Positions 26,515 to 35,148 of a stretch of 64,000 nucleotides of DNA are shown piece after piece. The position numbers and the translations under genes are program-made. The notes under the pieces are model-generated. The model was not told where the DNA came from, did no database searches, and was given only the letters and a program-made list of their open reading frames with translations. This stretch comes from Clostridia bacterium. Its GTDB lineage: Bacteria; Bacillota; Clostridia; Oscillospirales; Acutalibacteraceae. The stretch is taken from positions 62,001 to 126,000 of the forward strand of contig JAFQQM010000057.1 in the NCBI GenBank assembly GCA_017410585.1, read 5' to 3'. Numbering within the stretch: position 1 is the stretch's first letter; every line of letters starts with the position of its first letter.

Positions 26515-28617
26515 ATGGTCATTGCTTATATTAAAAGTGCCGGCTTACATTTTGTGGTCGATGTGGATGGTGATAACCGTGCCCGCCTCATCCATTTTTC
26601 CGCGTTGCCGTTTGACGAGGCCGCTTATCAACCGGAAAACTACAGTTGGTACTACAATTTGATCGAACTGCGCGGGGAAGGCTGCGATGCCAACGACCAT
26701 CACGCTTCCCGTCATACCGTCTGTATGCCCGGTTGGGGGCTCAAGTACGTCTCCCACCGCCACGCCACCGTCGAGGGCGGTCAGGTGCTGGAGGTCGTGA
26801 TGTCGGACGGTGCCGTGCAGGCGACGATGCACTACCGCTTTTACGATACGGCGGCGGTGGTCCGTTCGTATGCCACGGTGGAAAACCTGAGCGATACGCC
26901 GTTTACCATCGACTACGTCAGTTCGTTTAGTTATTTCGGCTTGGCACAAAACCACCCGAGTTGGGATGACGATACTTTCGTCTACATTCCGCACAACAGC
27001 AGTCACAGCGAACTGCAGTGGCGGAAGAGCAGCGTGTGGCAACTGGGCCTGTCCCGCTTTAACAGCAACAGCAACCTCAAAAAACTGCAATGGCACCAGA
27101 CCGGCACTTGGTCATCGTCGGAATTTATTCCGATGGGTGTTTTTGAGAATCCGTTGGAGAACACCGCTATTTGCTGGCAGGTGGAGCATAACGGCAGTTG
27201 GTATACCGAAATGGGCAACGCCAAAGTCGGTGACGGTCTGTATCTGCAATTGACCGGCCCGAACGGCGAATACAGCCATTTTCGTAAGACTCTGCAAAAG
27301 GGAGACACCTTTGATACCGTCACGGCCGCTTGCGGCGCGGCGGTTGGTGGCTTTACGCAGGTGATCGGTGAGATGACCAAGTACCGCCGCCTGATCCGTC
27401 GACCCAATGCGGATAACGAACAGTTGCCCGTTATCTTCAACGATTATATGAACTGTCTGTTCGGCAATCCGTATACTCATCTGGAACTGCCGCTGATCGA
27501 CGCGGCCGCCGAGGCGGGGGCGGAGTACTTCGTGATGGACGCCGGTTGGTTTGCCGAGCCGGTGGATAACGAAGGGGAGTGGTGGTCTTCCATCGGCGTA
27601 TGGAAAGAGTCTGCCAAGCGCTTCCCGGGCGGTCTTAATGAAGTATTCGATTACGTCCGCGCCAAAGGGATGAAGCCCGGTATTTGGATCGAGATCGAAG
27701 GCATCGGCCCCGATAGCGAACTGGCCAAGACCTTGCCGGACGATTGGTTTTTCCAGATCAACGGTAAGCGCGTGATCGAGCATTACCGTTATCAGTTGGA
27801 TTTCCGCCATCCCGACGTCCGCGCCTTTGCGGATAAGACGCTGGATGAGGTGATCGAAAAATACGGTCTTAAGTATTTGAAGATCGACTACAACATCAAT
27901 GCAAGTTGGGGTACCAACTACAACGCCGAAAGCGTCGGCGACGGTCTGCTCGGTCACACCCGTGCGTATTTGGCGTGGCTGGATAAGTTCTTTGAACGGC
28001 ATCCGGACGTCGTTATCGAAAACTGTGCATCCGGCGGGCAACGTATGGACTGGGCGATGCTCTCCCGCTTGAGCATTCAGTCCACCAGCGATCAGACCAA
28101 TTACGAATACTATCCTTCCATCTCCGCGATGGCGTCGACGGCGTTGACGCCGGAACAGGCGGCGGTGTGGTCGTATCCGAACTTCCGCGCCGACGAGGAA
28201 GAAGCCATCTTCAATATGGTCAGCGCGATGCTCGGCCGCATCCATCAGGCCGGTCACCTCAACAAACTGCCGCCGGCGAATTTCGCCCGCGTCAAGGAAG
28301 GTATCGCCTGCTATAAGAACATCCGCGACGAGATCAAGACCGGTCTGCCGGTGTATCCGCTCGGTCTCATTCGCCTGACCGCTCCGTGGGCGGCGGCGGG
28401 TATCGTCAACGACCGCACGCTGTACCTCTCGGTGTGGCGTAAGGATGGCGAAAACGCTACGCAGGATATTCCGCTGGATCTCCCTGCGGATGCACAGCCG
28501 ACCGTGACCCAGTTGTATCCGTCGGGCATTGATACCAAGTATGAGTTGGACGGTGACCTTTTCCGCATCACGTTACCGGAAAAACGCCGTGCCCGCTTCT
28601 TTAAAATTACCTTCTGA
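26515..28617 (+). CDS. Alpha-galactosidase, GH36
   Basis: 700 residues, the usual size for GH36. It hydrolyses terminal alpha-galactosides by a retaining mechanism. The N-terminal beta-supersandwich precedes the catalytic barrel with 'FVMDAGWFAEP', 'KPGIWIEIEGIG', 'KYLKIDYN' (nucleophile Asp458), 'NCASGGQRMDWAMLSR' and 'STSDQTNYE' (acid/base Asp526). There is no signal peptide, so it is cytoplasmic. ATG 26515 was chosen over a longer frame overlapping the phosphatase gene; GAGGAG of the preceding stop region serves as ribosome site at somewhat long spacing. It is last in the operon, ending at a terminator. Confidence 0.93.
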   Translation: MVIAYIKSAGLHFVVDVDGDNRARLIHFSALPFDEAAYQPENYSWYYNLIELRGEGCDANDHHASRHTVCMPGWGLKYVSHRHATVEGGQVLEVVMSDGAVQATMHYRFYDTAAVVRSYATVENLSDTPFTIDYVSSFSYFGLAQNHPSWDDDTFVYIPHNSSHSELQWRKSSVWQLGLSRFNSNSNLKKLQWHQTGTWSSSEFIPMGVFENPLENTAICWQVEHNGSWYTEMGNAKVGDGLYLQLTGPNGEYSHFRKTLQKGDTFDTVTAACGAAVGGFTQVIGEMTKYRRLIRRPNADNEQLPVIFNDYMNCLFGNPYTHLELPLIDAAAEAGAEYFVMDAGWFAEPVDNEGEWWSSIGVWKESAKRFPGGLNEVFDYVRAKGMKPGIWIEIEGIGPDSELAKTLPDDWFFQINGKRVIEHYRYQLDFRHPDVRAFADKTLDEVIEKYGLKYLKIDYNINASWGTNYNAESVGDGLLGHTRAYLAWLDKFFERHPDVVIENCASGGQRMDWAMLSRLSIQSTSDQTNYEYYPSISAMASTALTPEQAAVWSYPNFRADEEEAIFNMVSAMLGRIHQAGHLNKLPPANFARVKEGIACYKNIRDEIKTGLPVYPLGLIRLTAPWAAAGIVNDRTLYLSVWRKDGENATQDIPLDLPADAQPTVTQLYPSGIDTKYELDGDLFRITLPEKRRARFFKITF

Positions 28618-28618
28618 T

Positions 28619-28654
28619 AAAAGCGCCCGTACGGACTTCGTATGGGCGCTTTTT
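28619..28654 (+). terminator. Intrinsic terminator after the GH36 gene
   Basis: AAAAGCGCCCGTACG pairs with CGTATGGGCGCTTTTT (one G-T wobble) across a GACTT loop. Confidence 0.85.
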
Positions 28655-28662
28655 GAAAAAAA

Positions 28663-28723
28663 TATAAAAAATCATTATTTTTATAAAAAATAGCAAGTCC
28701 GCGCTCTTGTTCCATTGTAAAAT
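28663..28723 (+). promoter_or_regulatory. Candidate promoter with bipartite TATAAAAAAT element (second instance)
   Basis: Boxes begin at 28663 and 28682 (19 bp apart). The second runs TATAAAAAATAGCAAGT to 28698, and TAAAAT (28718-28723) follows after 19 nt. The architecture matches 10085-10146, including the TGT just before the AAAT/CAAT part of the -10 region. Confidence 0.5.
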
Positions 28724-28754
28724 GAAGATAGCAAATTGTTGAGGAGTGAATGCA

Positions 28755-31700
28755 ATGCGTAGTTCTTATCGCTTTATTGCCGCTTTGGCGGTGCTCTGCC
28801 TGTTGCTGGCATCGATTCCTGCCACGGTCGTTTCCGCGGCGGAAACGATCACCCATACCGGTTTGAGCGTAGACTATCGTTCGGCCGGCGGTACCAACGG
28901 CCTCGATTGCCGTACGGCCATGTATTTTCATACCGGTCTCAACGATTCCCTTGCCACCAATACGCAGTTGCGTGCGGTCAGCGGGGAAGGCGGGATGTAC
29001 TATAACGGCTCACTGCGCAGTGATTTCTTTCTGCTGAAGGCGGCGCCGTCCTTGTATTACGTCAACTGCGCCGTTACGCCGTTTGAGGTCGGTGATCAGG
29101 TGATGATCGCCGGTCAGTTTGCAGATAGCAGTCATGCCTATCTGGTCACCTTCCCGACTACCGTGTTTGAGTATCAAGGTATCAGCGCCAACGGTAAGGG
29201 TTGGTGGAAGGTGGTCGACGCTTCGGCGGCGGATTTCATTACCTTGTCCGACTTCGGTCTTTCGGGTACGACGGTCGGCAACAGTTCCATTTCCGGTACC
29301 TATGCTGAAGGAATCGCCGGCAAGGAATTTATCTTCAACTGGGACGTAAAACTGTCTTCTACGGCGAATCAATTCAATATGATCTTCTACGGCTCGACCG
29401 CCAAGAATTATTGGGACGGTTACCGCATCGGTCTGCGTAGCGACGGCACCATCGTCGTCCACAATATCGCCGGACTGACCGGCTATGACAGTGCCGGTAA
29501 CGCCGCTTCCTCCACCATTCTCGGCGCGGTGAGTTTGGCCTCGCTTGGTCTGGATACGACCGAACCGATGAAAGTCAGCATGAAGATCGACTATATTGAT
29601 TTTGATAATGACGGTCTCAAGGACGACAGCCGCCTCTGCTTGAAACTCAACGATACCACCGCCATTGCCGCGGCTACGTTAGTGAATGCTTTGGGCGTTC
29701 TCGGTAATTCCACGCTGTTTTACAGCGAGGGTAACGGTACCCAGACTGTGTCGGATTATACAGTCGAGGTGCCGCTTCTGACCCTGCCGGATTTTGGCAT
29801 CGACTACGGCACCTACGGCAATACCGCCGCTTCGGTGAGCGGTACCTATAATGGTAGCCTGCTCAATAAGAAATTCGTTACCGATCTGGTGACGACCAGT
29901 CAGGATAAGGCAACCGACGCCACGCAGTTGTATTACGGCGCCACCGCCAAAAACAATTGGAACGGTTTCCACATCCAACTCCGCGGTAACGGTTCTATTG
30001 TCATTTTCAATCAGATGGGCTCTGTGACCACCTATTCCGCTATTTATTTGAAGAGAGAATGCGGTGTGGAAGCGGATACCGTCTACCGTCTGGAACTGAT
30101 GTTGTCGCTGACGGACAGCGACGGTGACGGTTTGCAGGATGATATTCACTTGACCGTTTGGATCAACGGCGCACAGTATGCCGGTCACGATCCGTCTTCC
30201 AACAACGTGGTCAACGGTTTGTATACGATGGGGGCGAGTATGTTGATCTACGGACAAGCCAATAACACCACCACTTTCAGCGATCCGCAGATCGGTTCGG
30301 CGACGGATAATATCAGCGTTACGCTGAACAACGGCCTGCTGACCGTTTCCGGCACCGGTACGGTCAAGCCGGAGGACGTAGCGGCGGCCGTGACCGATAA
30401 GACGGCGGTGACCGAACTGGTGATCGAAGCTGGCGTGACCGGTGTGGCGTCGAAGGCTTTTGAGGGGCTGACTTCGCTTACTTCGGTGCATTCCGGTAAC
30501 ACGTTGCTTACCGTTGCAGATGATGCCTTTGCCGGCTGTGCATCCGGTATTACTCTCCGCTATGCGGCGGATAAGCCGTATTACGGCGGTCTCTACAGTC
30601 CGGATATCCATCCGTATTATTCCTTTAAAATGGTCACCATCGGCTCATCCTACGGTGAAGACGTTAATACCTATATTTATAAACTGGCCAAATCCTACTA
30701 TGCCAATCTGCCGGATCGCGCCGAAGGAGACAGTGCATATGACGAGATCGTCATTGCCGAACTGTACACCGGCGGCGGTACGCTGCAACAACGTGTGCAG
30801 GCGATCAACGGTTCGCCAAACGCTTCCGCTTACTACGAAAAGTGGAGCGACGAAGGTGTCTCTATTCCGATCAGCCCGACCGGTCAACTTAGCGCCGGCT
30901 TGATGCGGATGGCGTTGCGTGACGAATACTGGGATTACGTGATGCTGATGCAATCGGCTGCAGATTCCGCCAATGCCGCCAGTTTTATCGCCAGCACAAG
31001 CGGAAACGGTGTGGCGGATATTGACGTGATGATCGATTTTGCCAAACAAAATAACCGCTTTGGTGAGAATTCCAAGTTCCTGTGGTTGCAGACTTGGTCG
31101 TATAACTATAAACTGCAGGATGCGAACTACCAAACCGCCGTTGCCGCTGAGAAGAATATGCAGGCGGGCATTGCCAATGCGATGCAAACGGTGGTGCAAC
31201 AGCGCGTTGACAGCGGCGCTTTGGATGCGATCGTTCCGGCAGGTGCCGCGATCGAAAACCTCAAGACCAGCGCGCTAAACCGCGAGGATGCCTCTTTCGA
31301 CCATACCGTACCGACCGGCACGCAAACGTGGAATGGGGGCGTATATTCCAATTATTTCGCCATCCAGCGTGACACGGCGCATGCTTCGTGCGGTCTTGGC
31401 CGCTTTACGCTCGGTCTGACCGCGTTCTCCTACATCGCGGCGCTGACCGATGAGGAGATCGGCGAGTTGAGCGTCCGTTGCTATCCGAAGTCGTTGGCGG
31501 AGTACGAGATTGCGGAGAAGACACTCTCCTACGGCGCTGTCGGCCGTTATCTGCTGTACGACGAGTATACCGCCGATTGCGCGTTGCAGGCCTATAGCGC
31601 GGCGGTCTCGGCTATCGCCGATCCGTATGTTTCCACCGCTACTTGTATGACCGGCGACATCAATGACGACGGTAAGCGCAACGCGCTCGATGCGGTTCGT

Positions 31701-31817
31701 TTCAAGCGTGCGGCGGCGGGGGAGAGCAGTTTCATCGATCCGCTCTCTGCCGACAGCGATCTGGATAACGACCGCGACGATGCCGATCTCGGCACTCTGC
31801 GCAAGAGCATTCTGTAA
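28755..31817 (+). CDS. Secreted multidomain protein: LamG-like repeats, DUF4886-like SGNH domain, dockerin-like C-terminus
   Basis: 1020 residues. The signal peptide ends near 'TVVSAAET' (residue ~32). It is followed by a module shared with the protein at 10216 ('SLYYVNCAVTPFEVGDQVMI'), two LamG-like repeats ('GSTAKNYWDGYRIGLRSDGT' and 'GATAKNNWNGFHIQLRGNGS'), a short BspA-type leucine-rich segment ('SKAFEGLTSLTSVHSGNTLL', ~545-600), and a DUF4886/SGNH-hydrolase-like domain opening 'VTIGSSYGEDVNTY' (~626-900). The C-terminus is a dockerin-type pair of calcium loops, 'GDINDDGKRNALDAVRF' and 'DSDLDNDRDDADLGTLR' (~967-1020). This suggests a secreted carbohydrate esterase that docks to a cohesin; no cohesin is in the window. 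ATG 28755 follows GAGGAG; GTG 28746 is too close to it. Confidence 0.82.
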   Translation: MRSSYRFIAALAVLCLLLASIPATVVSAAETITHTGLSVDYRSAGGTNGLDCRTAMYFHTGLNDSLATNTQLRAVSGEGGMYYNGSLRSDFFLLKAAPSLYYVNCAVTPFEVGDQVMIAGQFADSSHAYLVTFPTTVFEYQGISANGKGWWKVVDASAADFITLSDFGLSGTTVGNSSISGTYAEGIAGKEFIFNWDVKLSSTANQFNMIFYGSTAKNYWDGYRIGLRSDGTIVVHNIAGLTGYDSAGNAASSTILGAVSLASLGLDTTEPMKVSMKIDYIDFDNDGLKDDSRLCLKLNDTTAIAAATLVNALGVLGNSTLFYSEGNGTQTVSDYTVEVPLLTLPDFGIDYGTYGNTAASVSGTYNGSLLNKKFVTDLVTTSQDKATDATQLYYGATAKNNWNGFHIQLRGNGSIVIFNQMGSVTTYSAIYLKRECGVEADTVYRLELMLSLTDSDGDGLQDDIHLTVWINGAQYAGHDPSSNNVVNGLYTMGASMLIYGQANNTTTFSDPQIGSATDNISVTLNNGLLTVSGTGTVKPEDVAAAVTDKTAVTELVIEAGVTGVASKAFEGLTSLTSVHSGNTLLTVADDAFAGCASGITLRYAADKPYYGGLYSPDIHPYYSFKMVTIGSSYGEDVNTYIYKLAKSYYANLPDRAEGDSAYDEIVIAELYTGGGTLQQRVQAINGSPNASAYYEKWSDEGVSIPISPTGQLSAGLMRMALRDEYWDYVMLMQSAADSANAASFIASTSGNGVADIDVMIDFAKQNNRFGENSKFLWLQTWSYNYKLQDANYQTAVAAEKNMQAGIANAMQTVVQQRVDSGALDAIVPAGAAIENLKTSALNREDASFDHTVPTGTQTWNGGVYSNYFAIQRDTAHASCGLGRFTLGLTAFSYIAALTDEEIGELSVRCYPKSLAEYEIAEKTLSYGAVGRYLLYDEYTADCALQAYSAAVSAIADPYVSTATCMTGDINDDGKRNALDAVRFKRAAAGESSFIDPLSADSDLDNDRDDADLGTLRKSIL

Positions 31818-31821
31818 TATT

Positions 31822-31853
31822 GGAAAGCGGGGAAGGAATCTTTCCCGCTTTTC
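31822..31853 (+). terminator. Intrinsic terminator
   Basis: GGAAAGCGGGGAAGG pairs imperfectly with CTTTCCCGCTTTTC, then a T-rich run. Confidence 0.7.
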
Positions 31854-31867
31854 TTTTATAAAACCTA

Positions 31868-31896
31868 TTGACAAATCGGTTTTTATGGTGTATTAT
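31868..31896 (+). promoter_or_regulatory. Consensus promoter of the amino acid importer operon
   Basis: TTGACA (31868-31873), 17-nt spacer, TATTAT (31891-31896). Confidence 0.85.
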
Positions 31897-31907
31897 CATA
31901 TCAGCAA

Positions 31908-31931
31908 ATCGCTTTATTGTGATAAAGCGAT
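31908..31931. promoter_or_regulatory. Perfect inverted repeat at the start of the leader, candidate operator
   Basis: ATCGCTTTAT (31908-31917), TGTG, ATAAAGCGAT (31922-31931). It begins about 5 nt after the predicted transcription start, a typical repressor position; as RNA it would form a 10-bp hairpin. No T-run follows, so it is not a terminator. Confidence 0.6.
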
Positions 31932-31952
31932 AAAACGTAAGGAGAGAATATT

Positions 31953-32750
31953 ATGAAAAAATTGATTGCTATGTTGCTGGCGGTTGCGATGCTGGCGGCT
32001 CTGTGCGTCGGCTGTGCCGCACCTGCCGATAAGGCGAAGACCGATTCTGAACTGGTGCAGGAGAGAGGCAAATTGATCGTCGGCGTCACTGTGTTTGAGC
32101 CGATGGATTATCAGGATAAGGACGGCAACTGGAAGGGCTTTGATGCCGATCTGGCCAAGGCCTTTGCCAAAGAACTGGGTGTCGAGGCGGAGTTCGTCAT
32201 CATCAGCTGGCCGAATAAGGTCAACGAACTCAACGACAAGAACATTGACCTTGTCTGGAACGGTATGACTTTGACCGATGAAGTCAAGGCGGCTATGTCC
32301 TGCTCCAACCCGTACCTCAACAACGCGCAGGTCGTGGTTATGAAGTCCTCCAAGGCGGCAAACTACACCACCAAGGAATCCCTTGCCGGTTTGAAGTTTG
32401 CGGCGGAGAAAGGCTCGGCCGGTGCCGATCAGGCGATGCTGATCGATCCTGCGACCAATCTGGTCAAGACGCAGGCGGCGGCCTTGATGGAAGTCAGCGC
32501 CGATACGTCCGACGCGACGGTTATCGACCTGCTGATGGCCAATGCGATGATCGGTGAGGGTACTGCTTATCCGGATCTGACCGACACGGTCGAACTGACC
32601 ACCGAGCAGTACGGTATCGGTCTGCGCAAAGGCTCTGACCTGTTGGATGATCTCAATGCGTTCCTCAAGAAGGCGTACGATGACGGCACGATGGAGACGC
32701 TGGCTAACACCTACAAGATCCGTCCCGAAAAGATCGTCGAGCAGAAGTAA
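31953..32750 (+). CDS. Amino acid ABC transporter substrate-binding lipoprotein
   Basis: 265 residues. A signal peptide with lipobox 'CVGC' (Cys ~21) precedes a family-3 solute-binding domain: 'GKLIVGVTVFEPMDYQDKDG', 'GFDADLAKAFAKELGVEAEF', 'WNGMTLTDEVKAAMSCSNPY', 'YGIGLRKGSDLLDDLNAFL'. It captures a polar amino acid (or cystine) and hands it to the permease and ATPase encoded downstream. The start follows AAGGAGAG. Expression is likely controlled by the inverted repeat in its leader. The precise amino acid cannot be told. Confidence 0.92.
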   Translation: MKKLIAMLLAVAMLAALCVGCAAPADKAKTDSELVQERGKLIVGVTVFEPMDYQDKDGNWKGFDADLAKAFAKELGVEAEFVIISWPNKVNELNDKNIDLVWNGMTLTDEVKAAMSCSNPYLNNAQVVVMKSSKAANYTTKESLAGLKFAAEKGSAGADQAMLIDPATNLVKTQAAALMEVSADTSDATVIDLLMANAMIGEGTAYPDLTDTVELTTEQYGIGLRKGSDLLDDLNAFLKKAYDDGTMETLANTYKIRPEKIVEQK

Positions 32751-32774
32751 TCTGAAATCGTAATACACAATAGG

Positions 32775-32803
32775 GCAGAGGGCGCTTGTCGTCCTCTGCT
32801 TTT
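32775..32803 (+). terminator. Intra-operon hairpin (attenuating terminator or processing site)
   Basis: GCAGAGGGCG (32775-32784), a 5-nt loop and CGTCCTCTGC (32790-32799), followed by TTTTG. It lies between the binding-protein and permease genes. This fits the common arrangement in which the binding protein is made in excess of the membrane parts. Confidence 0.65.
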
Positions 32804-32825
32804 GTGGGTAATAAAGAGGTTTGGT

Positions 32826-33500
32826 TTGGAACAATTTCTTACAGTAATCAATGCATTAAACGACGGCTTTGTGGAAACGCTCAAACTGTTTGCCGTTACG
32901 CTGATCGGCGCTTTGCCGCTCGGCCTTGTCGTTGCGTTCGGTTCGATGAGCCGTTTTCTGCCGCTCAAATGGTTTTGCCGCACCTTGGTTTGGATCATTC
33001 GCGGAACACCGCTGATGTTGCAACTATTGGTCATCTTTTACGTTCCCGGTATGTTGCTCGGCAGTAGCCCGTGGCCGCGTGAAGGCGGCCGTTTCGTGGC
33101 GGCGGCGGTGGCGTTTATCATCAACTACGCCTGCTATTTTTCCGAGATCTACCGCGGTGGTATCCAAGGCGTGCCGGTCGGCCAGCAAGAGGCCGGCCGC
33201 GTGTTGGGTATGACCAAGTCGCAGATCTTCTTTAAAGTAACGCTGTTGCAGATGGTCAAACGAATTCTGCCGCCGATGTCCAACGAGATCATTACGCTGG
33301 TCAAGGATACTTCGCTGGCCAATATGCTGGCGGTGCAGGAACTCATCTTTATCGGTGACGCTTTCCGTACCGGCTGGCAGGGGTATGCCGGTCTTATCTG
33401 GCCGCTGTTCTTTACCGGCGTGTACTATCTGCTTTTCAACGGTCTGCTGACGTTGTTGTTTGGCTGGCTGGAAAAGAAACTCAGTTATTTCCGCGTATAA
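32826..33500 (+). CDS. Amino acid ABC transporter permease
   Basis: 224 residues, about five membrane helices, HisM/GlnP family: 'DGFVETLKLFAVTLIGALPL', 'RGTPLMLQLLVIFYVPG', and the ATPase-docking loop 'GQQEAGRVLGMTKSQIFFKV' then 'TLLQMVKRILPP'. The start is set at TTG 32826 because AAAGAGG lies 6 nt upstream and the resulting N-terminus fits the family; a frame opening at 32802 has no ribosome site and lies against the attenuator hairpin. It forms the importer channel with the ATPase 12 bp downstream. Confidence 0.87.
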   Translation: MEQFLTVINALNDGFVETLKLFAVTLIGALPLGLVVAFGSMSRFLPLKWFCRTLVWIIRGTPLMLQLLVIFYVPGMLLGSSPWPREGGRFVAAAVAFIINYACYFSEIYRGGIQGVPVGQQEAGRVLGMTKSQIFFKVTLLQMVKRILPPMSNEIITLVKDTSLANMLAVQELIFIGDAFRTGWQGYAGLIWPLFFTGVYYLLFNGLLTLLFGWLEKKLSYFRV

Positions 33501-33512
33501 GGAGGAAAGACG

Positions 33513-34256
33513 ATGTCGATATTAGAAGTCAAAGATATTCGGAAATCCTTCGGAAAACTGCCGGTGCTTAAAGGCGTCAGTTTCACATTGGAGAAAGGGG
33601 AGGTGCTGGTCATCATCGGCTCTTCGGGAAGTGGTAAGACCACCCTGCTCCGTTGCCTTAATTTCCTTGAAAAGCCCGATTCCGGCACGTTTTATTTCAA
33701 CGGCGAAGAATTCTATTCGCCGGAGAAAACCTATTCGGATGCCCAATTACGCGAAAAAGGACTGCACTTCGGCTTGGTATTCCAGCAATTCAACCTGTTC
33801 CCGCAGTATTCGGTGCTGGATAATATCACGTTGGCCCCCGACCTGCGCGATCCCGCCAACAAAGCACAGCACAAGGAGACGGCGTATCGCCTGCTCGAAA
33901 AGATCGGCTTGTCCGATCGGGCGGATGCGTATCCCTGCCAACTGTCCGGCGGTCAGCAACAACGCGTGGCCATTGCCCGTGCGCTGGCAATGGAACCGCA
34001 TATCCTCTGCTTTGATGAACCGACTTCGGCGTTGGACCCCGAACTGACGGGTGAAGTGCTGAAGGTCATCCGCTCCCTTAAGAATTCCGATTCCACCATG
34101 ATCGTGGTGACCCATGAGATGGCGTTCGCCCGCGACGTGGCGGATAAGGTGATCTTTATGGCGGACGGCGTCATCGACGAGGCCGGCACGCCGGAGGAGA
34201 TATTCAGCAATCCGCGCTCACCGCGTTTAAAAGCATTCCTATCCCGTGTAGAATAA
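33513..34256 (+). CDS. Amino acid ABC transporter ATP-binding protein
   Basis: 247 residues, a standard HisP/GlnQ-type ATPase. Walker A is GSSGSGKTT, the Q-loop region '[17 protein letters not shown]', the ABC signature '[15 protein letters not shown]', Walker B '[14 protein letters not shown]' and the switch histidine in 'VVTHEM'. It energises the permease encoded immediately upstream. It starts after AAGGAGG and ends at a strong terminator. The substrate range is shared with the binding protein at 31953. Confidence 0.95.
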   Translation: MSILEVKDIRKSFGKLPVLKGVSFTLEKGEVLVIIGSSGSGKTTLLRCLNFLEKPDSGTFYFNGEEFYSPEKTYSDAQLREKGLHFGLVFQQFNLFPQYSVLDNITLAPDLRDPANKAQHKETAYRLLEKIGLSDRADAYPCQLSGGQQQRVAIARALAMEPHILCFDEPTSALDPELTGEVLKVIRSLKNSDSTMIVVTHEMAFARDVADKVIFMADGVIDEAGTPEEIFSNPRSPRLKAFLSRVE

Positions 34257-34262
34257 TTTCTC

Positions 34263-34297
34263 AAACAACGGTTTCGTTTGCGAAACCGTTGTTTTTT
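34263..34297 (+). terminator. Intrinsic terminator of the amino acid importer operon
   Basis: AAACAACGGTTTCG (34263-34276), loop TTTG, CGAAACCGTTGTTT, then T-rich. Confidence 0.9.
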
Positions 34298-34300
34298 GTC

Positions 34301-34329
34301 TTGTGCTTTCTTGGCGGTCGTGATATAAT
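34301..34329 (+). promoter_or_regulatory. Promoter of nrdG
   Basis: TTGTGC (34301-34306), 17-nt spacer, TATAAT (34324-34329). Confidence 0.7.
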
Positions 34330-34361
34330 AAACAAATAAATATACCGAAGGAGTAAACACG

Positions 34362-35054
34362 ATGCAACTGTACGGCTTTCAAAAGATGACGATGCTGGAT
34401 TTCCCGGGAAAAGTGGCTTGTACCGCCTTTACCGCCGGTTGCAATTTTCGCTGCTCGTTTTGCCATAACGCTTCGCTGGTCACCCATATCGATGCCGGTG
34501 CGGCGGTCGACGAACGGGATGTGTTTGCCTATCTGGAAAAACGCCGCGGCGTGCTCGACGGCTTATGCTTGACCGGCGGAGAGCCGTTGTTGTACGATGG
34601 AGTAGAGGATTTTTTGAAGCGCGTCCGTTCCCTTGGTCTGGCAATTAAGGTGGATACCAACGGCAGTTTTCCCGAGCGTTTGCGTTCACTGGTCGAAGAG
34701 GGATTGGTCGACTACGTGGCCATGGATATCAAAAACTGCCGTGAGCGTTATGCCGAGACAGTCGGCCTGTCGCATTTGGATCTGGCACCCATCGAACAAA
34801 GCGTTTCCTACTTGCTTTCCGGACCGGTCGATTACGAATTTCGCACGACGGTGGTGAAGGATCTTCACACACCACAAGATGTAGTGGCGATCGGCGAATG
34901 GGTGAAGGGTGCCAAGCACTTTTTTCTCCAGAATTTTGTCGACTCCGGCGACCTGATTTCCGCGGGGTTATGCGGAATTTCGCCCTCGGAGATGCGGGAA
35001 TATCTCTCCTTGTTGAGCCCGTTTGTGGAAAACATTTCACTTCGCGGGTTATAA
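34362..35054 (+). CDS. nrdG: Anaerobic ribonucleoside-triphosphate reductase activating protein
   Basis: 230 residues, a radical-SAM enzyme. The 4Fe-4S motif CxxxCxxC is Cys27, Cys31, Cys34 ('CNFRCSFC'), preceded by 'DFPGKVACTAFTAG' and followed by 'CLTGGEPLL'. It generates the glycyl radical on NrdD using S-adenosylmethionine. It belongs to the longer NrdG subtype usual with thioredoxin-type NrdD enzymes. nrdG precedes nrdD here, the reverse of the common order, and each has its own promoter. The gene ends at a perfect hairpin that also overlaps an NrdR-like box. Confidence 0.92.
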   Translation: MQLYGFQKMTMLDFPGKVACTAFTAGCNFRCSFCHNASLVTHIDAGAAVDERDVFAYLEKRRGVLDGLCLTGGEPLLYDGVEDFLKRVRSLGLAIKVDTNGSFPERLRSLVEEGLVDYVAMDIKNCRERYAETVGLSHLDLAPIEQSVSYLLSGPVDYEFRTTVVKDLHTPQDVVAIGEWVKGAKHFFLQNFVDSGDLISAGLCGISPSEMREYLSLLSPFVENISLRGL

Positions 35055-35055
35055 A

Positions 35056-35080
35056 AAATACCACAATATGTGGTATTTTT
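35056..35080. terminator. Hairpin terminator of nrdG overlapping an NrdR-like box
   Basis: AATACCACA (about 35058-35066), ATA, TGTGGTATT is a perfect stem flanked by A-run and T-run. The same bases include the first NrdR-like box (35061-35076). Confidence 0.7.
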
Positions 35081-35113
35081 GCTATTGACAACACCCACTA
35101 TCTATGGTAGGAT
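35061..35113 (+). promoter_or_regulatory. nrdD promoter with two NrdR-like boxes
   Basis: Box 1 CCACAATATGTGGTAT (35061-35076) and box 2 CCACTATCTATGGTAG (35095-35110) share CCACwATnTrTGGTA and resemble the NrdR consensus acaCwAtATaTwGtgt. TTGACA (35085-35090), 17 nt and TAGGAT (35108-35113) form the promoter. Box 2 covers the spacer and -10, and box 1 lies upstream of -35; the starts are 34 bp apart, about three helical turns. This suggests repression by NrdR when dATP is high. Confidence 0.7.
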
Positions 35114-35148
35114 AGGAAGGCACCCCATTTTGAAAAGGAGAGAGAAAT

